Positions 52,888 to 62,367 of a stretch of 64,000 nt of DNA are shown piece after piece. The notes below the pieces were generated by a model. The model made no database searches. It was not told the origin of the DNA and worked only from the letters and a program-made list of their open reading frames with translations. A program made the position numbers and the translations under genes. Position 1 is the first letter of the stretch. Every line of letters starts with the position of its first letter. Source of the stretch: Psychrobacter sp. Cmf 22.2 (lineage in GTDB: Bacteria; Pseudomonadota; Gammaproteobacteria; Pseudomonadales; Moraxellaceae); the NCBI RefSeq assembly GCF_001921745.1, contig NZ_MRYA01000001.1, positions 372,001 to 436,000 of the forward strand. Reading direction: 5' to 3'.

Positions 52888-53943
52888 TTATTTTGCGCTT
52901 GCAAACGCATTTTTTATCGTGGTCAGATCTTGTAACCACTGATAATAACCACCAAAGGCGAGATAAGAATCTGGGCTTAGATAAACCACTTGGTCTTTTT
53001 GCCACGCGGTGGTTTGGGCGACCAGCGGATTGTCTAAGACTGCTTTGGCACCCACGCTGTCTTCACCGATAGCGGCGCTACGATCGACGACGAATAGCCA
53101 ATCAGGGTTGATCTTTTGTAGATATTCAAAAGAGATCGGCTGACCATGACGACCGTCTTTGATTTGATCGTCAGCGATCGGCACATTGACGACATTATGA
53201 ATAAAGCCATAGCGTGAGTCAGCGCCATAGACAGACATTTTATTGCCATTGACCATCACCACCAGACCGGTGCCACTGTCTTTGGTGACAGCTTTGGCCT
53301 CTGTGATTAGGCTGTCGATATCGTTTTGTAATTTGGCCGCTTCCGCGCTTTTACCAAATAGTGCACCTAAATCATGCAGGCGCTGTTTGCTGGACTCATA
53401 GATATTAGCCGTATCGATAGTCATATCTAAGGTTGGAGCGATGTTTGCGAGCTCATCGTATTTTTCCGCCATACGCGAACCGACTAAAATCGCTTGTGGC
53501 TGCATGGCGTTTAGGGCCTCAAGATCAGGCTCAAATAAAGTACCCACCTCTTCAGGATCAGGCTGCGTCTCTGAATGCAAGTTGTCTAAAGGCAGGTCAC
53601 TTGGCGCCCCATCGACAGCCACATCCAGCGCCGCCAAATCCTGTAGCAAGGTCATGTCATAGACGACCAATGGCGATGGATTCATTGCCAGATCGATATC
53701 CCCTCTGGCGGTATCGACAGTAACGGTATGCGTCGAGACAGCATCGTTATTGGCGACGTTTTCGGCATGGTCAGCGGTTGGGTTTTCGGTCTGAGCGTCC
53801 GCAGGCTCTGAGTCGTTGGACTCAGGAGAGCTACAGCCTGCCACGCTGATCGTCGCGGCAAGGGCGGTGGCCATCGCCGTCCATAAGGGACGTTTAAGTA
53901 AAGGAGTAGTAGAACGGGTAGAGGACATGGGGTTAGTAGACAT
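52888..53943 (-). CDS. Iron-siderophore ABC importer, binding lipoprotein (FatB/CeuE-like)
   Basis: A 351-residue binding protein with a lipobox (ISVAGC at about residue 37) after a basic and hydrophobic leader, then an acidic low-complexity linker (NDSEPADAQTENPTADH). The class III fold is seen as PLVVYDMTLLQDLAALDVAVDGAPSD, GTLFEPDLEALNAMQPQAILVGSRMAEKYDEL, NIAPTLDMTID and NPDWLFVVDRSAAIGED. The pattern belongs to the FatB/VctP/CeuE/YclQ group, which carries catechol- or anguibactin-like complexes. First gene of the four-gene importer, ahead of which a Fur-box region lies. Confidence 0.92.
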   Translation of the reverse strand: MSTNPMSSTRSTTPLLKRPLWTAMATALAATISVAGCSSPESNDSEPADAQTENPTADHAENVANNDAVSTHTVTVDTARGDIDLAMNPSPLVVYDMTLLQDLAALDVAVDGAPSDLPLDNLHSETQPDPEEVGTLFEPDLEALNAMQPQAILVGSRMAEKYDELANIAPTLDMTIDTANIYESSKQRLHDLGALFGKSAEAAKLQNDIDSLITEAKAVTKDSGTGLVVMVNGNKMSVYGADSRYGFIHNVVNVPIADDQIKDGRHGQPISFEYLQKINPDWLFVVDRSAAIGEDSVGAKAVLDNPLVAQTTAWQKDQVVYLSPDSYLAFGGYYQWLQDLTTIKNAFASAK

Positions 53944-54067
53944 AAATAACTCGGTATATGACGGATATAGGCAGCTTATTAGTAATGTATCTGCCTGTAT
54001 TGATAAATAATAAGCACTGATGCTTTTATAGAATAGAATTATAAGACAGGGGCTATCATAAAGTAAT

Positions 54068-54103
54068 TGAGACTCATTATCAATAAAAATGATAATGGTA
54101 TTT
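54068..54103. promoter_or_regulatory. Fur-like region upstream of the importer operon
   Basis: GACTCATTATCAATAAAAATGATAATGG holds two overlapping partial Fur boxes (12 and 13 of 19 matches), about 130 bp before the binding-protein start. Confidence 0.6.
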
Positions 54104-54306
54104 ATTACTGAGCATTTTATTTAACTAAAGTAAGTAGGATTATTAGTTAAACATTGCGTTTTTAGCCAAATGTTTTTATAGGCATGCTTTATTATACAAA
54201 GAGATTTTTGAGTAGGGAGGCTCAACTAAAATAAGGCCTTTTTAATATAAATAACCTTGCAATAGCAGCAAGATAATCTTTGACTAACAATAAAATATCA
54301 TAATTT

Positions 54307-54325
54307 ATTATTGATAATAATTATC
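54307..54325. promoter_or_regulatory. Fur box upstream of tonB
   Basis: ATTATTGATAATAATTATC matches the Fur consensus at 15 of 19 positions and lies about 55 bp before the tonB start codon. Confidence 0.7.
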
Positions 54326-54378
54326 GTTTGCACTATCATCTACACCATTCTACCTCAGTTAATGAATATTAGAGTGTT

Positions 54379-55347
54379 ATGAATTCAACGAGTTTAGACG
54401 CGCCATCTCCTAAATTGACACTGACAGCTATTGCGATAGCTGCGGCGCTACATGCGCTGACGGTAGTCGCATTAGCATCGCTCAAAACACCTGAGATAGA
54501 AGAGCCGCCAAAAAATCAGACGTCGCCTATTGAGATAGAGCTTGTGACATTGCCGCAAAAAGAGCCTGTCGCAGTGGTGGAGGAGGTGGTTTCTGATATA
54601 CCGCCAGCTACGCCGCCCGAACCTAAAGCCGCGCCTGCCGTCAAGGCTCAACCAAAACCGGTCAAGGAGCCGGTCATCAAAGAAAAACCACCTAAAGCAA
54701 CACCACCAAAAAAAGTAACGCCGCCTAAAAAAGTAGTAGAAAAGCAGCCTGACATCGTCAAGACAGAAACGCCAAAAACACCGATAGCTGAGCCTAAAGT
54801 TGATACCCAAGCGGCTGATGAACAACGCAGAGCCGAAGAACGTCGTATAAGAGAGCAAGAACAGCGGAAGGCTGAGCAAGAAGCCCGTGACAAAGCAGCA
54901 GCGCAAGAGGCTGAGAGGTTGGCGGCAGAGCAAGCTGCTAGAGAAGCTGAAGCACTGGCTGCCCAGCAAGCCGCGCAAAGAGCGGCTCAAGCGAAAGCGG
55001 CCAAAGAAGCCGCTGCGGCTGCGGCACAGGCGAAAGCTGCAGCAAGCAATACGCCAGTGAACTTTACTGCCAGTAATGCAGATTGGGCATCGCCGCCGAG
55101 ATTGAGCTTTCCTGAGCGCGCTGCTCGTAATGCTCGCTCAGGCGATACGTTTAACGTGGTGCTGGTGTTAAGAGTCAATAAGCAAGGTGGTATCGATAGT
55201 GTGCGAGTGGCACAGTCTTCGGGCAATCCAAGAGTAGATAAAGAGGCGCAGCGTCAAGTTCGCTCTGGCAAGTTTAAGCCTTTTACACAAAACGGCGTGC
55301 CTGTGGTGGGTAATGTAACACTACCCGTCAGCTACGCTGTACCTTAG
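54379..55347 (+). CDS. tonB: TonB energy-transducing protein
   Basis: A 322-residue TonB. One membrane anchor at about 14-35 (LTAIAIAAALHALTVVALASL with the key His), a proline/lysine-rich stretch (PPKATPPKKVTPPKKVV) from 65 to 125, then an unusual long alanine-, glutamate- and glutamine-rich helix (about 145-225, EQRRAEERRIREQEQRKAEQ...) like that of TolA, and the C-terminal domain (ARSGDTFNVVLVLRVNKQGG...FKPFTQNGVPVVGNVTLPVSYAV). It spans the periplasm and transmits proton-motive energy from ExbB-ExbD to TonB-dependent receptors. Fur box upstream. Confidence 0.93.
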   Translation: MNSTSLDAPSPKLTLTAIAIAAALHALTVVALASLKTPEIEEPPKNQTSPIEIELVTLPQKEPVAVVEEVVSDIPPATPPEPKAAPAVKAQPKPVKEPVIKEKPPKATPPKKVTPPKKVVEKQPDIVKTETPKTPIAEPKVDTQAADEQRRAEERRIREQEQRKAEQEARDKAAAQEAERLAAEQAAREAEALAAQQAAQRAAQAKAAKEAAAAAAQAKAAASNTPVNFTASNADWASPPRLSFPERAARNARSGDTFNVVLVLRVNKQGGIDSVRVAQSSGNPRVDKEAQRQVRSGKFKPFTQNGVPVVGNVTLPVSYAVP

Positions 55348-55467
55348 AGCTTTTTTTATTGAATTTATCTCATTGATTTTAAAAGACATTTATAATTTTT
55401 ATGATAAGGCTAGCTGTGACATACGTAGCGCTATCATATGATGGTATTAAACATTAAGGATTCTAAC

Positions 55468-56145
55468 ATGGACTTTATGCACTACTGGCAAATCAGCGAT
55501 ATGGTGACCAAGACCTTGTTCTTTTTGCTATTGATTTTATCTATTATTTCTTGGGTGACGGGGATTATCCGTGTGCTACAAAGCCGCAAACTGGCTACCA
55601 CTGTCGCCGACGATTTGAGTCAGCAGATGATGGTCAAGCAGCCTGAGCTGGACGGTTGTGATGCAGCCCAGCGTCGCCTAGTTACTGAGCAAACATTACT
55701 CAAGCATATCGGCCGCTACCGCTTTGCCAGTGAGCGCGGCCTGCCTATTCTCGGGACGACCGCTGCGATTGCCCCCTTTATCGGGCTATTTGGGACGGTA
55801 TGGGGCATCTTTCATGCGCTGCACAATATCGGCATGACCGGACAAGCAGGACTTGGACAAGTGGCAGGGCCTGTCGGTGAGGCATTGATCATGACAGGTC
55901 TTGGTATCGCTGTCGCCATTCCAGCGGTGGTGTTTTATAACCTCTCAGTGCGTATCAATCGCCGAGTGATGTACCATGCCAATGACCGTGCCCATGATCT
56001 GTTGGCGACATCTGCTAAGCAAGCAGTGGCCAATAGCCATCCAAGTACCGTCCCCGCCGCACAGGTGGCAAAAGATAAGCAGGTCACTCAAAAAGACGCA
56101 CAGCACACCGCGCACTATCGCAACTCAGCCCCATCGCAGGGATAG
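55468..56145 (+). CDS. exbB: ExbB proton-channel subunit
   Basis: About 225 residues of the MotA/TolQ/ExbB family with three helices: LFFLLLILSIISWVTGII, then LPILGTTAAIAPFIGLFGTVWGIFHALHNIG and VGEALIMTGLGIAVAIPAVVFYNL. It forms, with ExbD, the inner-membrane motor that energises TonB. I chose the ATG at 55468 (MDFMHYW), preceded by AAGGA seven bases upstream; an earlier frame start at 55438 gives ten more residues with no such site. The C-terminal tail (residues about 190-225) is polar and lysine- and alanine-rich. Between tonB and exbD on plus. Confidence 0.93.
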   Translation: MDFMHYWQISDMVTKTLFFLLLILSIISWVTGIIRVLQSRKLATTVADDLSQQMMVKQPELDGCDAAQRRLVTEQTLLKHIGRYRFASERGLPILGTTAAIAPFIGLFGTVWGIFHALHNIGMTGQAGLGQVAGPVGEALIMTGLGIAVAIPAVVFYNLSVRINRRVMYHANDRAHDLLATSAKQAVANSHPSTVPAAQVAKDKQVTQKDAQHTAHYRNSAPSQG

Positions 56146-56257
56146 TGGCTTCCCTCTAACAAGGTCGTTAAAACTGATGAGGGTAGTGATTAGGTAATGA
56201 ATGTAAGTGGTAGCGTGAATAACCAAACGAATTGAAAGCAGTATATCGAGGGAAATT

Positions 56258-56659
56258 ATGGCATTTCAACTGGGTGATGATGACGTTCAAAGCATGAATG
56301 AGATGAACCTTATTCCGCTGATTGATATCATGCTGGTCTTGATGATTATATTTTTGTTGACGGCGACAGTGCTTAATCCTACGGTACCCTTAGATTTGCC
56401 AAAGACCAATGCAGAAGTCAATGAGCCGCCTCCAAAAGCCATTCAAATCAGTATTGATAAAGACGCAGGCATATTTTGGGACAGCGATCCGATTAGTATG
56501 GAAGCGCTAGAGGCAAGGCTACAAGAGCAGAGTGCGACAGGCGAAGACCCTTCGGTGCAGCTACGCGCTGACAAAGACAGTAAATACGATACCGTAGCAC
56601 AAGTGCTGGCTGCTGCTAGTGAAGCGGGGCTATCTAAGATAGCGTTTGTCAATGAGTAA
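56258..56659 (+). CDS. exbD: ExbD motor subunit
   Basis: A 133-residue ExbD/TolR protein with one N-terminal helix carrying the proton-binding Asp in NLIPLIDIMLVLMIIFLLTATVL, and a periplasmic domain ending in VQLRADKDSKYDTVAQVLAAASEAGLSKIAFVNE. It dimerises inside the ExbB pentamer and contacts TonB. GAGGGA precedes the start. Last gene of the tonB-exbB-exbD unit, 112 bp after exbB. With these three genes the iron locus brings its own motor. Confidence 0.95.
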   Translation: MAFQLGDDDVQSMNEMNLIPLIDIMLVLMIIFLLTATVLNPTVPLDLPKTNAEVNEPPPKAIQISIDKDAGIFWDSDPISMEALEARLQEQSATGEDPSVQLRADKDSKYDTVAQVLAAASEAGLSKIAFVNE

Positions 56660-56901
56660 CTTTTTAAGTGACTCTTTTTGAGTGACTCTTATAAATAAGC
56701 TATATTGATAGATTAGCAGTTATAACAATAAGCTTGCTAAAAAAACCAACAAACCTAGTAATAAGAATATAACCAAAACAATAAGAAGAATAATTAAAAT
56801 GATAAATTTTTCCTCCAGCCTCGCTTGGGCAACCTTGTGAGGTTTTCTTTATTGTAAAACATTTTAAGTTGTCAGCATTGTTTATCAATATCAGATTATA
56901 G

Positions 56902-57453
56902 TTACCAGCCATAGCCAAATGGACGATAACCGTAACCAAAGCGTCCAGGCCCGTAGCCGAACGGATAAGGCGTGCGTAGATAGTCGAGGTCACGCTGACG
57001 GATATAGTAGTAGCGCCCTTGCGAGTAAGCTTCCTCGAGCTTTTCAATACCTTCGAGCGGGCAGACAGGTTGCCAATCATAGCCCTCGCGGCCAAGCTTA
57101 TAAGCGTTGAGCTCGGTACAATAATTTTTTAGACCTTGTTTGCGTCCTTGCTCCCATTGGATACGGTTAGGCATAGCGCCGTTAACGCTTGCGCATTGAT
57201 TGGTATAGTGGCCAAAATAAGCACCTGAGCGCCCGCGGATTCCATCTGCATAGCCAACTTCCTGCCAGTTGCTGGTTTGACACTGCTGCGGCGTAAGTTT
57301 TTTCGTCGTGGCACAGCCTGATAGGGCGAGTACAGCTGTCCCTATTATCGCTAAAGCCATACTGGATTTATGCGTCTGTATATTACTCACTGTGTTAGGC
57401 GCTTTGCTGCGTAAAGCAGGGGTCGATGAGTTTTGTTTAAAAAGATAGTTCAT
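56902..57453 (-). CDS. DUF2799-like lipoprotein
   Basis: A 183-residue protein with a long polar start, a hydrophobic stretch and a lipobox LSGC at about residue 47, and then text of the DUF2799 family: LTPQQCQTSNWQEVGYADGIRGRSGAYFGHYTNQCASV...WEQGRKQGLKNYC and EEAYSQGRYYYIRQRDLDYL. It ends in a glycine/tyrosine-rich repeat (PFGYGPGRFGYGYRPFGYGW). Function unknown; related proteins are envelope lipoproteins. An AGG stands near the start at 57453, but an in-frame ATG at 57360 closer to the hydrophobic stretch is also possible. The signal placed behind 30 polar residues is unusual. Convergent to exbD. Confidence 0.75.
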   Translation of the reverse strand: MNYLFKQNSSTPALRSKAPNTVSNIQTHKSSMALAIIGTAVLALSGCATTKKLTPQQCQTSNWQEVGYADGIRGRSGAYFGHYTNQCASVNGAMPNRIQWEQGRKQGLKNYCTELNAYKLGREGYDWQPVCPLEGIEKLEEAYSQGRYYYIRQRDLDYLRTPYPFGYGPGRFGYGYRPFGYGW

Positions 57454-57805
57454 AATAAACCTGCGCGTGTTTAAAATTATGGTTTATCATAGCATTTTTT
57501 GTACGAGTGGCTTTTATATCTTGTTATTGAGTTGAATTATTATCTCTTTTTAAGTGATTGATATAGAAGTGTTTGTTTGTCTATTCTTTATGCAGAATAG
57601 AAGCTTGTGCTTGAATTTTGTGTACAAGACCGCGATATTAGTCTGCGCATAGCATCTTGAGAGTGTCTCTTAGTTAGCTAATAGCACACTGGCTTAGTAT
57701 ATAGTAACTATAAAAGAGCTGGTCATATTTGATGATGGCTAGCAAACAAGTACCATTTATAACGTTAATAGATGCTTATTAACCAAACGATAAGGCAAGT
57801 TTTTC
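57454..57805. other. Gene-free gap between divergent genes
   Basis: About 350 bp that should hold promoters for both neighbours. I see no clear open frame, RNA gene or palindrome. Confidence 0.4.
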
Positions 57806-58402
57806 ATGGGGTTATGGATCGCAGTTATCATTGTACTATTTGTATTAGGGAGTATGATGGCGCTCAAACCGAACGGTATTGATCAGCGTTTAGATAAGCT
57901 GCGTATGACGGCGCGTCGTCTACAGCTTAATCCAAAGCTTGTTGCTTGTCCTGATTGGATCAAAGGCCGTGACAATGAATATGGTCGCGGGATGCTTGGG
58001 CAGTACTGCCTCGTGCTCGACGATACGCAGCTGCCGCATATGCGTTATCAAGTGATTGATGGGCAATGGCGACCAGACAGCAATTTTGTCGTTACGAGTA
58101 CAGATGATAGTAAGCTTACGATTCCAAGTGTGTTTCGCACTCACCAAAGTGGCACAAATACGGTGCTCAAAAAGACCAATTTTGCTCTAGACAAGGCGCC
58201 GCTAGATTTGCCTGTCAGTATCGAGCCGTTTGTAAAAGGTTTACTAACTAAATCTAATAGCATTGTTGTTTATTGGGAAGATATCGCTTATGTTCGTCCA
58301 GCGACCAATCCCAATTACCAATCAAAAATGATTGAAACCGACTTACTAGCGCTTAAAGGAAATCTTGAAAAATGGGCCTTAGCTATGCAAAAGCAGTCGT
58401 GA
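57806..58402 (+). CDS. Unknown membrane-anchored protein upstream of topA
   Basis: A 198-residue protein. It begins with one strong membrane helix (GLWIAVIIVLFVLGSMMAL), which would leave the rest on one side of the membrane, then DQRLDKLRMTARRLQLNPKLVACPDWIKGRDNEYGRGMLGQYCLVL and later SIEPFVKGLLTKSNSIVVYWEDIAYVRP. I do not recognise the family. The DNA-side or periplasmic orientation cannot be told. Two Cys residues (VACPDW, GQYCLVL) are spaced about 20 apart. It lies 270 bp before topA on the same strand and may or may not be co-transcribed. Real coding sequence judged by length, start helix and codon pattern. Confidence 0.65.
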   Translation: MGLWIAVIIVLFVLGSMMALKPNGIDQRLDKLRMTARRLQLNPKLVACPDWIKGRDNEYGRGMLGQYCLVLDDTQLPHMRYQVIDGQWRPDSNFVVTSTDDSKLTIPSVFRTHQSGTNTVLKKTNFALDKAPLDLPVSIEPFVKGLLTKSNSIVVYWEDIAYVRPATNPNYQSKMIETDLLALKGNLEKWALAMQKQS

Positions 58403-58674
58403 AGCTGGTAAATAATTTTTTCACCTCCATTAAAGGACACTGAGCAGAAGTTTTTGGCAAACTCTAAATTATTTAAAGTTGACAGTTTCACTCTTAGCAG
58501 TGTAACGTCTTTATAACCACATTTTTGTTTTATGGTTATTGTTTGTTAAACGACCGTATTGTTGGCAGCTACTAATACAATAAATCGCTGAGCTATTATG
58601 ATTAATTAACAAAATCGCCACGCTGCTGAATTTATCCTTACTTTTAATCTACTTATATTATGGTGTCGTCACAT

Positions 58675-61338
58675 ATGGCAAAAACTACAACCAAAAAAGG
58701 GGCAACTGCTGCTGACAAACCGAAAGGTAAGTCTTTAGTCATTGTCGAATCACCAGCCAAGGCCAAAACCATCAATAAATACCTTGGCGATGATTTTATT
58801 GTCCGCTCAAGTATTGGTCATGTCCGCGATTTGCCAGTCAGTGCCAGTAAAAGTGCAAAAAAGACAGCTGCGGCCAAAAAAGATGAAAGTTTGAGTAAAG
58901 AAGAAAAAGCGCAGCAAGCACTGGTGCGCCGTATGGGCGTCGATCCAGAGCACGACTGGGCAGCAGTCTATGAAGTACTGCCGAACAAGACCAAAGTCAT
59001 CAAAGAGCTTAAAGCCTTAGCTAAAGACGCTGACAAAATATATCTGGCAACGGATATGGATAGAGAGGGAGAGGCAATCGCTTGGCATCTAAAAGAAGTC
59101 ATTGGCGGCCCTGATAGTAAGTATCAACGTGTGGTCTTTAATGAGATTACCAAATCCGCCATTCAAAATGCGTTTAAAGAGCCTTCTAAACTCGACATCG
59201 ATCGTGTCAACGCCCAGCAGGCGCGGCGCTTTTTAGATCGAGTCGTAGGCTTTATGGTCTCGCCATTACTATGGCAAAAAGTCGCTCGTGGTCTGTCTGC
59301 AGGTCGCGTACAGTCGGTTGCCATGCGCCTAGTGGTCGAGCGCGAACACGAAATCCGCGCTTTTATACCAGAGGAATACTGGCAGATTCATGCCGATACC
59401 CATGTTGCCAACAGTACCGCCAAAAAAACGGCAGACGCTGAGCAAGCTATTATTCGCTTAGAAGCGACCAAACAAGGCGGCAAAACGCTTAAGCTTGTCA
59501 ATAAAGAGCAGACTGACAAAGTTTTAGAGGTACTAAAATCAAGCGATTTTGTCGTAAAAGAGCGTGAGGAAAAACCAACACAATCACGTCCAAGTGCGCC
59601 GTTTATTACCTCGACCTTGCAGCAAGCCGCCAGCACACGCTTAGGGTTTTCAGTTAAGAAGACTATGATTTTGGCACAGCGCTTATATGAAGCTGGTCAT
59701 ATTACTTATATGCGTACGGATTCGACCTTCTTGTCTGGAGATGCATTGGCTGCTGCACGTGGCTATATCGAAGACAGCTTTGGTAGCAAGTATGTACCAG
59801 AAAAACCAAACTTTTATGGCAATAAACAAGGTGCACAAGAGGCCCATGAGGCAATTCGTCCTTCTAATGTTCATATGAAATCTACTCAGCTAAAAGGTGT
59901 TGAACGCGATGCCATACGTCTGTATGAGCTGATTTGGCGTCAGTTTGTCGCCTGTCAGATGCCGCCAGCGAAATACTTGTCAGTAAACCTATTCGTTAGT
60001 GCCAGTGATGTCGAGCTAAAGGCTCGTGGTCGCACCATGACCTTTGATGGTTATACTAAAGTCATGCCACCAGCCAAAACAGATGATACGCTGTTACCTG
60101 ATGTCAAAAAAGGCGATCAGCTCACCGTAGATAAGCTGGATCCAAGTCAACACTTTACTAAGCCGCCACCGCGCTATACTGAAGCGAGCTTGGTCAAAGA
60201 GCTAGAGAAAAAAGGCATCGGCCGTCCATCGACTTATGCCTCAATTATTTCAACCATTCAAGATCGTGGTTACGTCAAACTTGAAAATAAGCGCCTATTT
60301 GCCGAAAAGATGGGTGATATCGTCACCGACAGATTGACAGCAAGCTTCCCAGACTTGATGGATTATACCTTTACCGCAGCGTTAGAAGATAAGCTTGACC
60401 ATGTTGCAGAAGGCGATCAAGACTGGAAAGATGTGTTAGATAACTTCTATGGTGACTTTAAGCTTAAGCTTGAACATGCCAAAGATAAAGATGGTATGCG
60501 TCCTAATGATCCAACAGATGTGCCAGATGTGCACTGTGATATTTGCAATCGTCCGATGCAATTGCGTACTGGCTCAACGGGTGTATTCTTAGGTTGTACG
60601 GGCTACAACTTACCACCAAAAGAGCGCTGTAAAGGCACAAAAAACTTAATGCCAGTTGAAGCTTTTGCCAATCTTGATGATGCAGAAGGAGACGACGAGG
60701 CGGCCGAAGTCAAAGATTTGATGGAGAAAAAACGCTGTCCAAAATGTGGTACAGCCATGAATGGTTATATCGTCGATGGTGGTCTCAAGCTACATATCTG
60801 CGGTAACAACCCTGATTGCGACGGTTATATTCTAGAAGAAGGTAAGTTTGAAGTACCGGGTTCAGATGCACCTACCATTGACTGTAATAAGTGTGATGGG
60901 CAGATGGAGTTAAAGACGGGGCGTTTTGGTCCTTACTTTGCTTGTCAAAAATGTGATAACACGCGTAAAGTGCTCAAAACGGGAGAAGCGGCACCGCCGC
61001 GTATGGATCCAATTCATATGCCGGAGCTCAAATCAACCAAGCATGATGATTATTTTATCTTACGTGAGGGAGCGGCTGGGATGTTCTTAGCAGCGTCTAA
61101 GTTCCCAAAAGTACGCGAGACACGTGCGCCAAAGCTTGCTGAGCTACGCGAAGTCAAAGACAAAATGGAAGACAAATTCCAATATTTGTTTGAAGGTCCA
61201 GATGAGGATCCTGATGGTAATCCAACCATTTTACGCTGGTCACGTAAGAAAAAAGAGCAATATATTGGCTCTGAGAAAAACGGTAAAGCCACGCGCTGGG
61301 GTGTATATTGGCGTAAAGGCGAATGGGTAGAAGAATAA
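58675..61338 (+). CDS. topA: DNA topoisomerase I
   Basis: About 887 residues, a type IA enzyme that relaxes negative supercoils. Seen (numbered from the ATG five codons upstream, 58660): TOPRIM start [19 protein letters not shown]; acidic triad DMDRE (132-136); the catalytic Tyr350 in [39 protein letters not shown]; then three four-Cys zinc regions (CDICNRPM...[20 protein letters not shown]...[15 protein letters not shown]...CQKC) and a topoisomerase C-terminal repeat. I take the ATG at 58675 (MAKTTTKKG); neither start has a strong site. Monocistronic, ending in a strong terminator. Confidence 0.96.
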   Translation: MAKTTTKKGATAADKPKGKSLVIVESPAKAKTINKYLGDDFIVRSSIGHVRDLPVSASKSAKKTAAAKKDESLSKEEKAQQALVRRMGVDPEHDWAAVYEVLPNKTKVIKELKALAKDADKIYLATDMDREGEAIAWHLKEVIGGPDSKYQRVVFNEITKSAIQNAFKEPSKLDIDRVNAQQARRFLDRVVGFMVSPLLWQKVARGLSAGRVQSVAMRLVVEREHEIRAFIPEEYWQIHADTHVANSTAKKTADAEQAIIRLEATKQGGKTLKLVNKEQTDKVLEVLKSSDFVVKEREEKPTQSRPSAPFITSTLQQAASTRLGFSVKKTMILAQRLYEAGHITYMRTDSTFLSGDALAAARGYIEDSFGSKYVPEKPNFYGNKQGAQEAHEAIRPSNVHMKSTQLKGVERDAIRLYELIWRQFVACQMPPAKYLSVNLFVSASDVELKARGRTMTFDGYTKVMPPAKTDDTLLPDVKKGDQLTVDKLDPSQHFTKPPPRYTEASLVKELEKKGIGRPSTYASIISTIQDRGYVKLENKRLFAEKMGDIVTDRLTASFPDLMDYTFTAALEDKLDHVAEGDQDWKDVLDNFYGDFKLKLEHAKDKDGMRPNDPTDVPDVHCDICNRPMQLRTGSTGVFLGCTGYNLPPKERCKGTKNLMPVEAFANLDDAEGDDEAAEVKDLMEKKRCPKCGTAMNGYIVDGGLKLHICGNNPDCDGYILEEGKFEVPGSDAPTIDCNKCDGQMELKTGRFGPYFACQKCDNTRKVLKTGEAAPPRMDPIHMPELKSTKHDDYFILREGAAGMFLAASKFPKVRETRAPKLAELREVKDKMEDKFQYLFEGPDEDPDGNPTILRWSRKKKEQYIGSEKNGKATRWGVYWRKGEWVEE

Positions 61339-61374
61339 ACCTCTTTTACCTTTGCCATAAATAGTTTTAAGCAC

Positions 61375-61407
61375 AAAAAACCTCTTAGATCATCTAAGAG
61401 GTTTTTT
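61375..61407. terminator. Bidirectional terminator between topA and sodC
   Basis: AAAAAACCTCTTAGA (61375-61389) pairs with TAAGAGGTTTTTT (61395-61407); A and T runs on both ends let it work for both convergent genes. Confidence 0.92.
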
Positions 61408-61437
61408 AGTATTGATAAGTTTCAAGCTTAAACGTTA

Positions 61438-61995
61438 TTAGTTCTTTTCGATGATACCGCAAGCAATACGGTCGCCAGCATTACCTGCTGGTTGACTGGT
61501 ATAGTCATCAGCGCCAGCATGAACGATAAAGGCGCGGCGATTGACACTATACTTACCTGTTTTAGCTGCAGAAATCTGCTTGTTTACATAGTTGATAGTA
61601 GCCACACCGTCTTCATTGGCGGTTAGATTAGGTAGATCACCCGCATGGCCGTTCATATCATCTGGGTTAGAGTGTGGGAAGTTATCAGGATTAAAGTGAC
61701 CACCTGCTGCTTTACCCATATCAGCACAGCTACCAGTCTCATGAATATGTAGTGCCACTGTTTTACCTGGCTGCATATTCATAAGCTTGCCATAGACTTG
61801 TACACCGCCATCAACAGGGCGTAAAAATACTTGACCGACTTCCTTATTATTACCATCAACCGTTTTAATCGTTGATTTTAGAGCGGGTTGATTAAATGGG
61901 TTACCGGTTTTTAGTTGATCTTGTACCGTTTGGCAACCTGTCATTGCTAACGCTGAACCACATAATAAAACACTTGCAAGCATTGTCTTTTTCAT
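61438..61995 (-). CDS. sodC: Cu,Zn superoxide dismutase, lipoprotein form
   Basis: About 185 residues. A lipobox (ALAMTGC, Cys21) marks a lipid-anchored, periplasmic-facing enzyme that converts superoxide to peroxide and oxygen. Metal site: HIHETGSC, GGHFNPDNFPH, NGHAGDLPNL and FIVHAGADDY; the disulfide pair is Cys in GSC and in IACG. I place the start at the ATG at 61995 because GGAG lies six bases upstream and a normal signal peptide begins there (MKKTMLASVLLCGSALAMTGC); the open frame reaches 62142 but the extra residues are poor. Closed by the terminator shared with topA. Confidence 0.93.
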   Translation of the reverse strand: MKKTMLASVLLCGSALAMTGCQTVQDQLKTGNPFNQPALKSTIKTVDGNNKEVGQVFLRPVDGGVQVYGKLMNMQPGKTVALHIHETGSCADMGKAAGGHFNPDNFPHSNPDDMNGHAGDLPNLTANEDGVATINYVNKQISAAKTGKYSVNRRAFIVHAGADDYTSQPAGNAGDRIACGIIEKN

Positions 61996-62305
61996 TGTTT
62001 TCTCCATTTGTATGTAATTGTCTAATGTATTCATTATTAAGATTTTGTAGTTATGACTGCCTCTACAATGTCTATAAGCTTTATCTATATTGCTTAAATA
62101 CTTCATAGTCAGTATAGACAAACATTTCTCGTAATTATTCACTATAAGCGCAACAATCGGTTAATAAATGTAAGTAACGTATGGGTTTGAAAAATGAAAA
62201 ATGAAAAATGAAAACATGAAGTAAGAATAAGAATTATAGGCTATGGACATTACAGTAGTATCAAAGAGAATAAGGAGGCTTAGCTAAGTAAAAAAAGAAG
62301 CATAA

Positions 62306-62337
62306 AAAAAGACCGTAATTGTTATTACGGTCTTTTT
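62306..62337 (-). terminator. Rho-independent terminator of lon
   Basis: AAAAAGACCGTAAT (62306-62319) pairs perfectly with ATTACGGTCTTTTT (62324-62337), a 14-bp stem with a four-base loop, 30 bases after the lon stop on the minus strand. Confidence 0.93.
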
Positions 62338-62367
62338 GCATTTATTGACTATTAACAACTTTACAGC

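Noticed and set aside
54472..54990. A 172-residue minus-strand frame inside tonB
   Set aside because: It is the reverse complement of the proline/lysine-rich and alanine-rich part of tonB, with a Leu/Arg/Phe-rich product typical of a shadow.
62188..62214. Short run of TGAAAAA units upstream of sodC
   Set aside because: Only about three units in a non-coding AT-rich stretch; too few to argue for phase variation.
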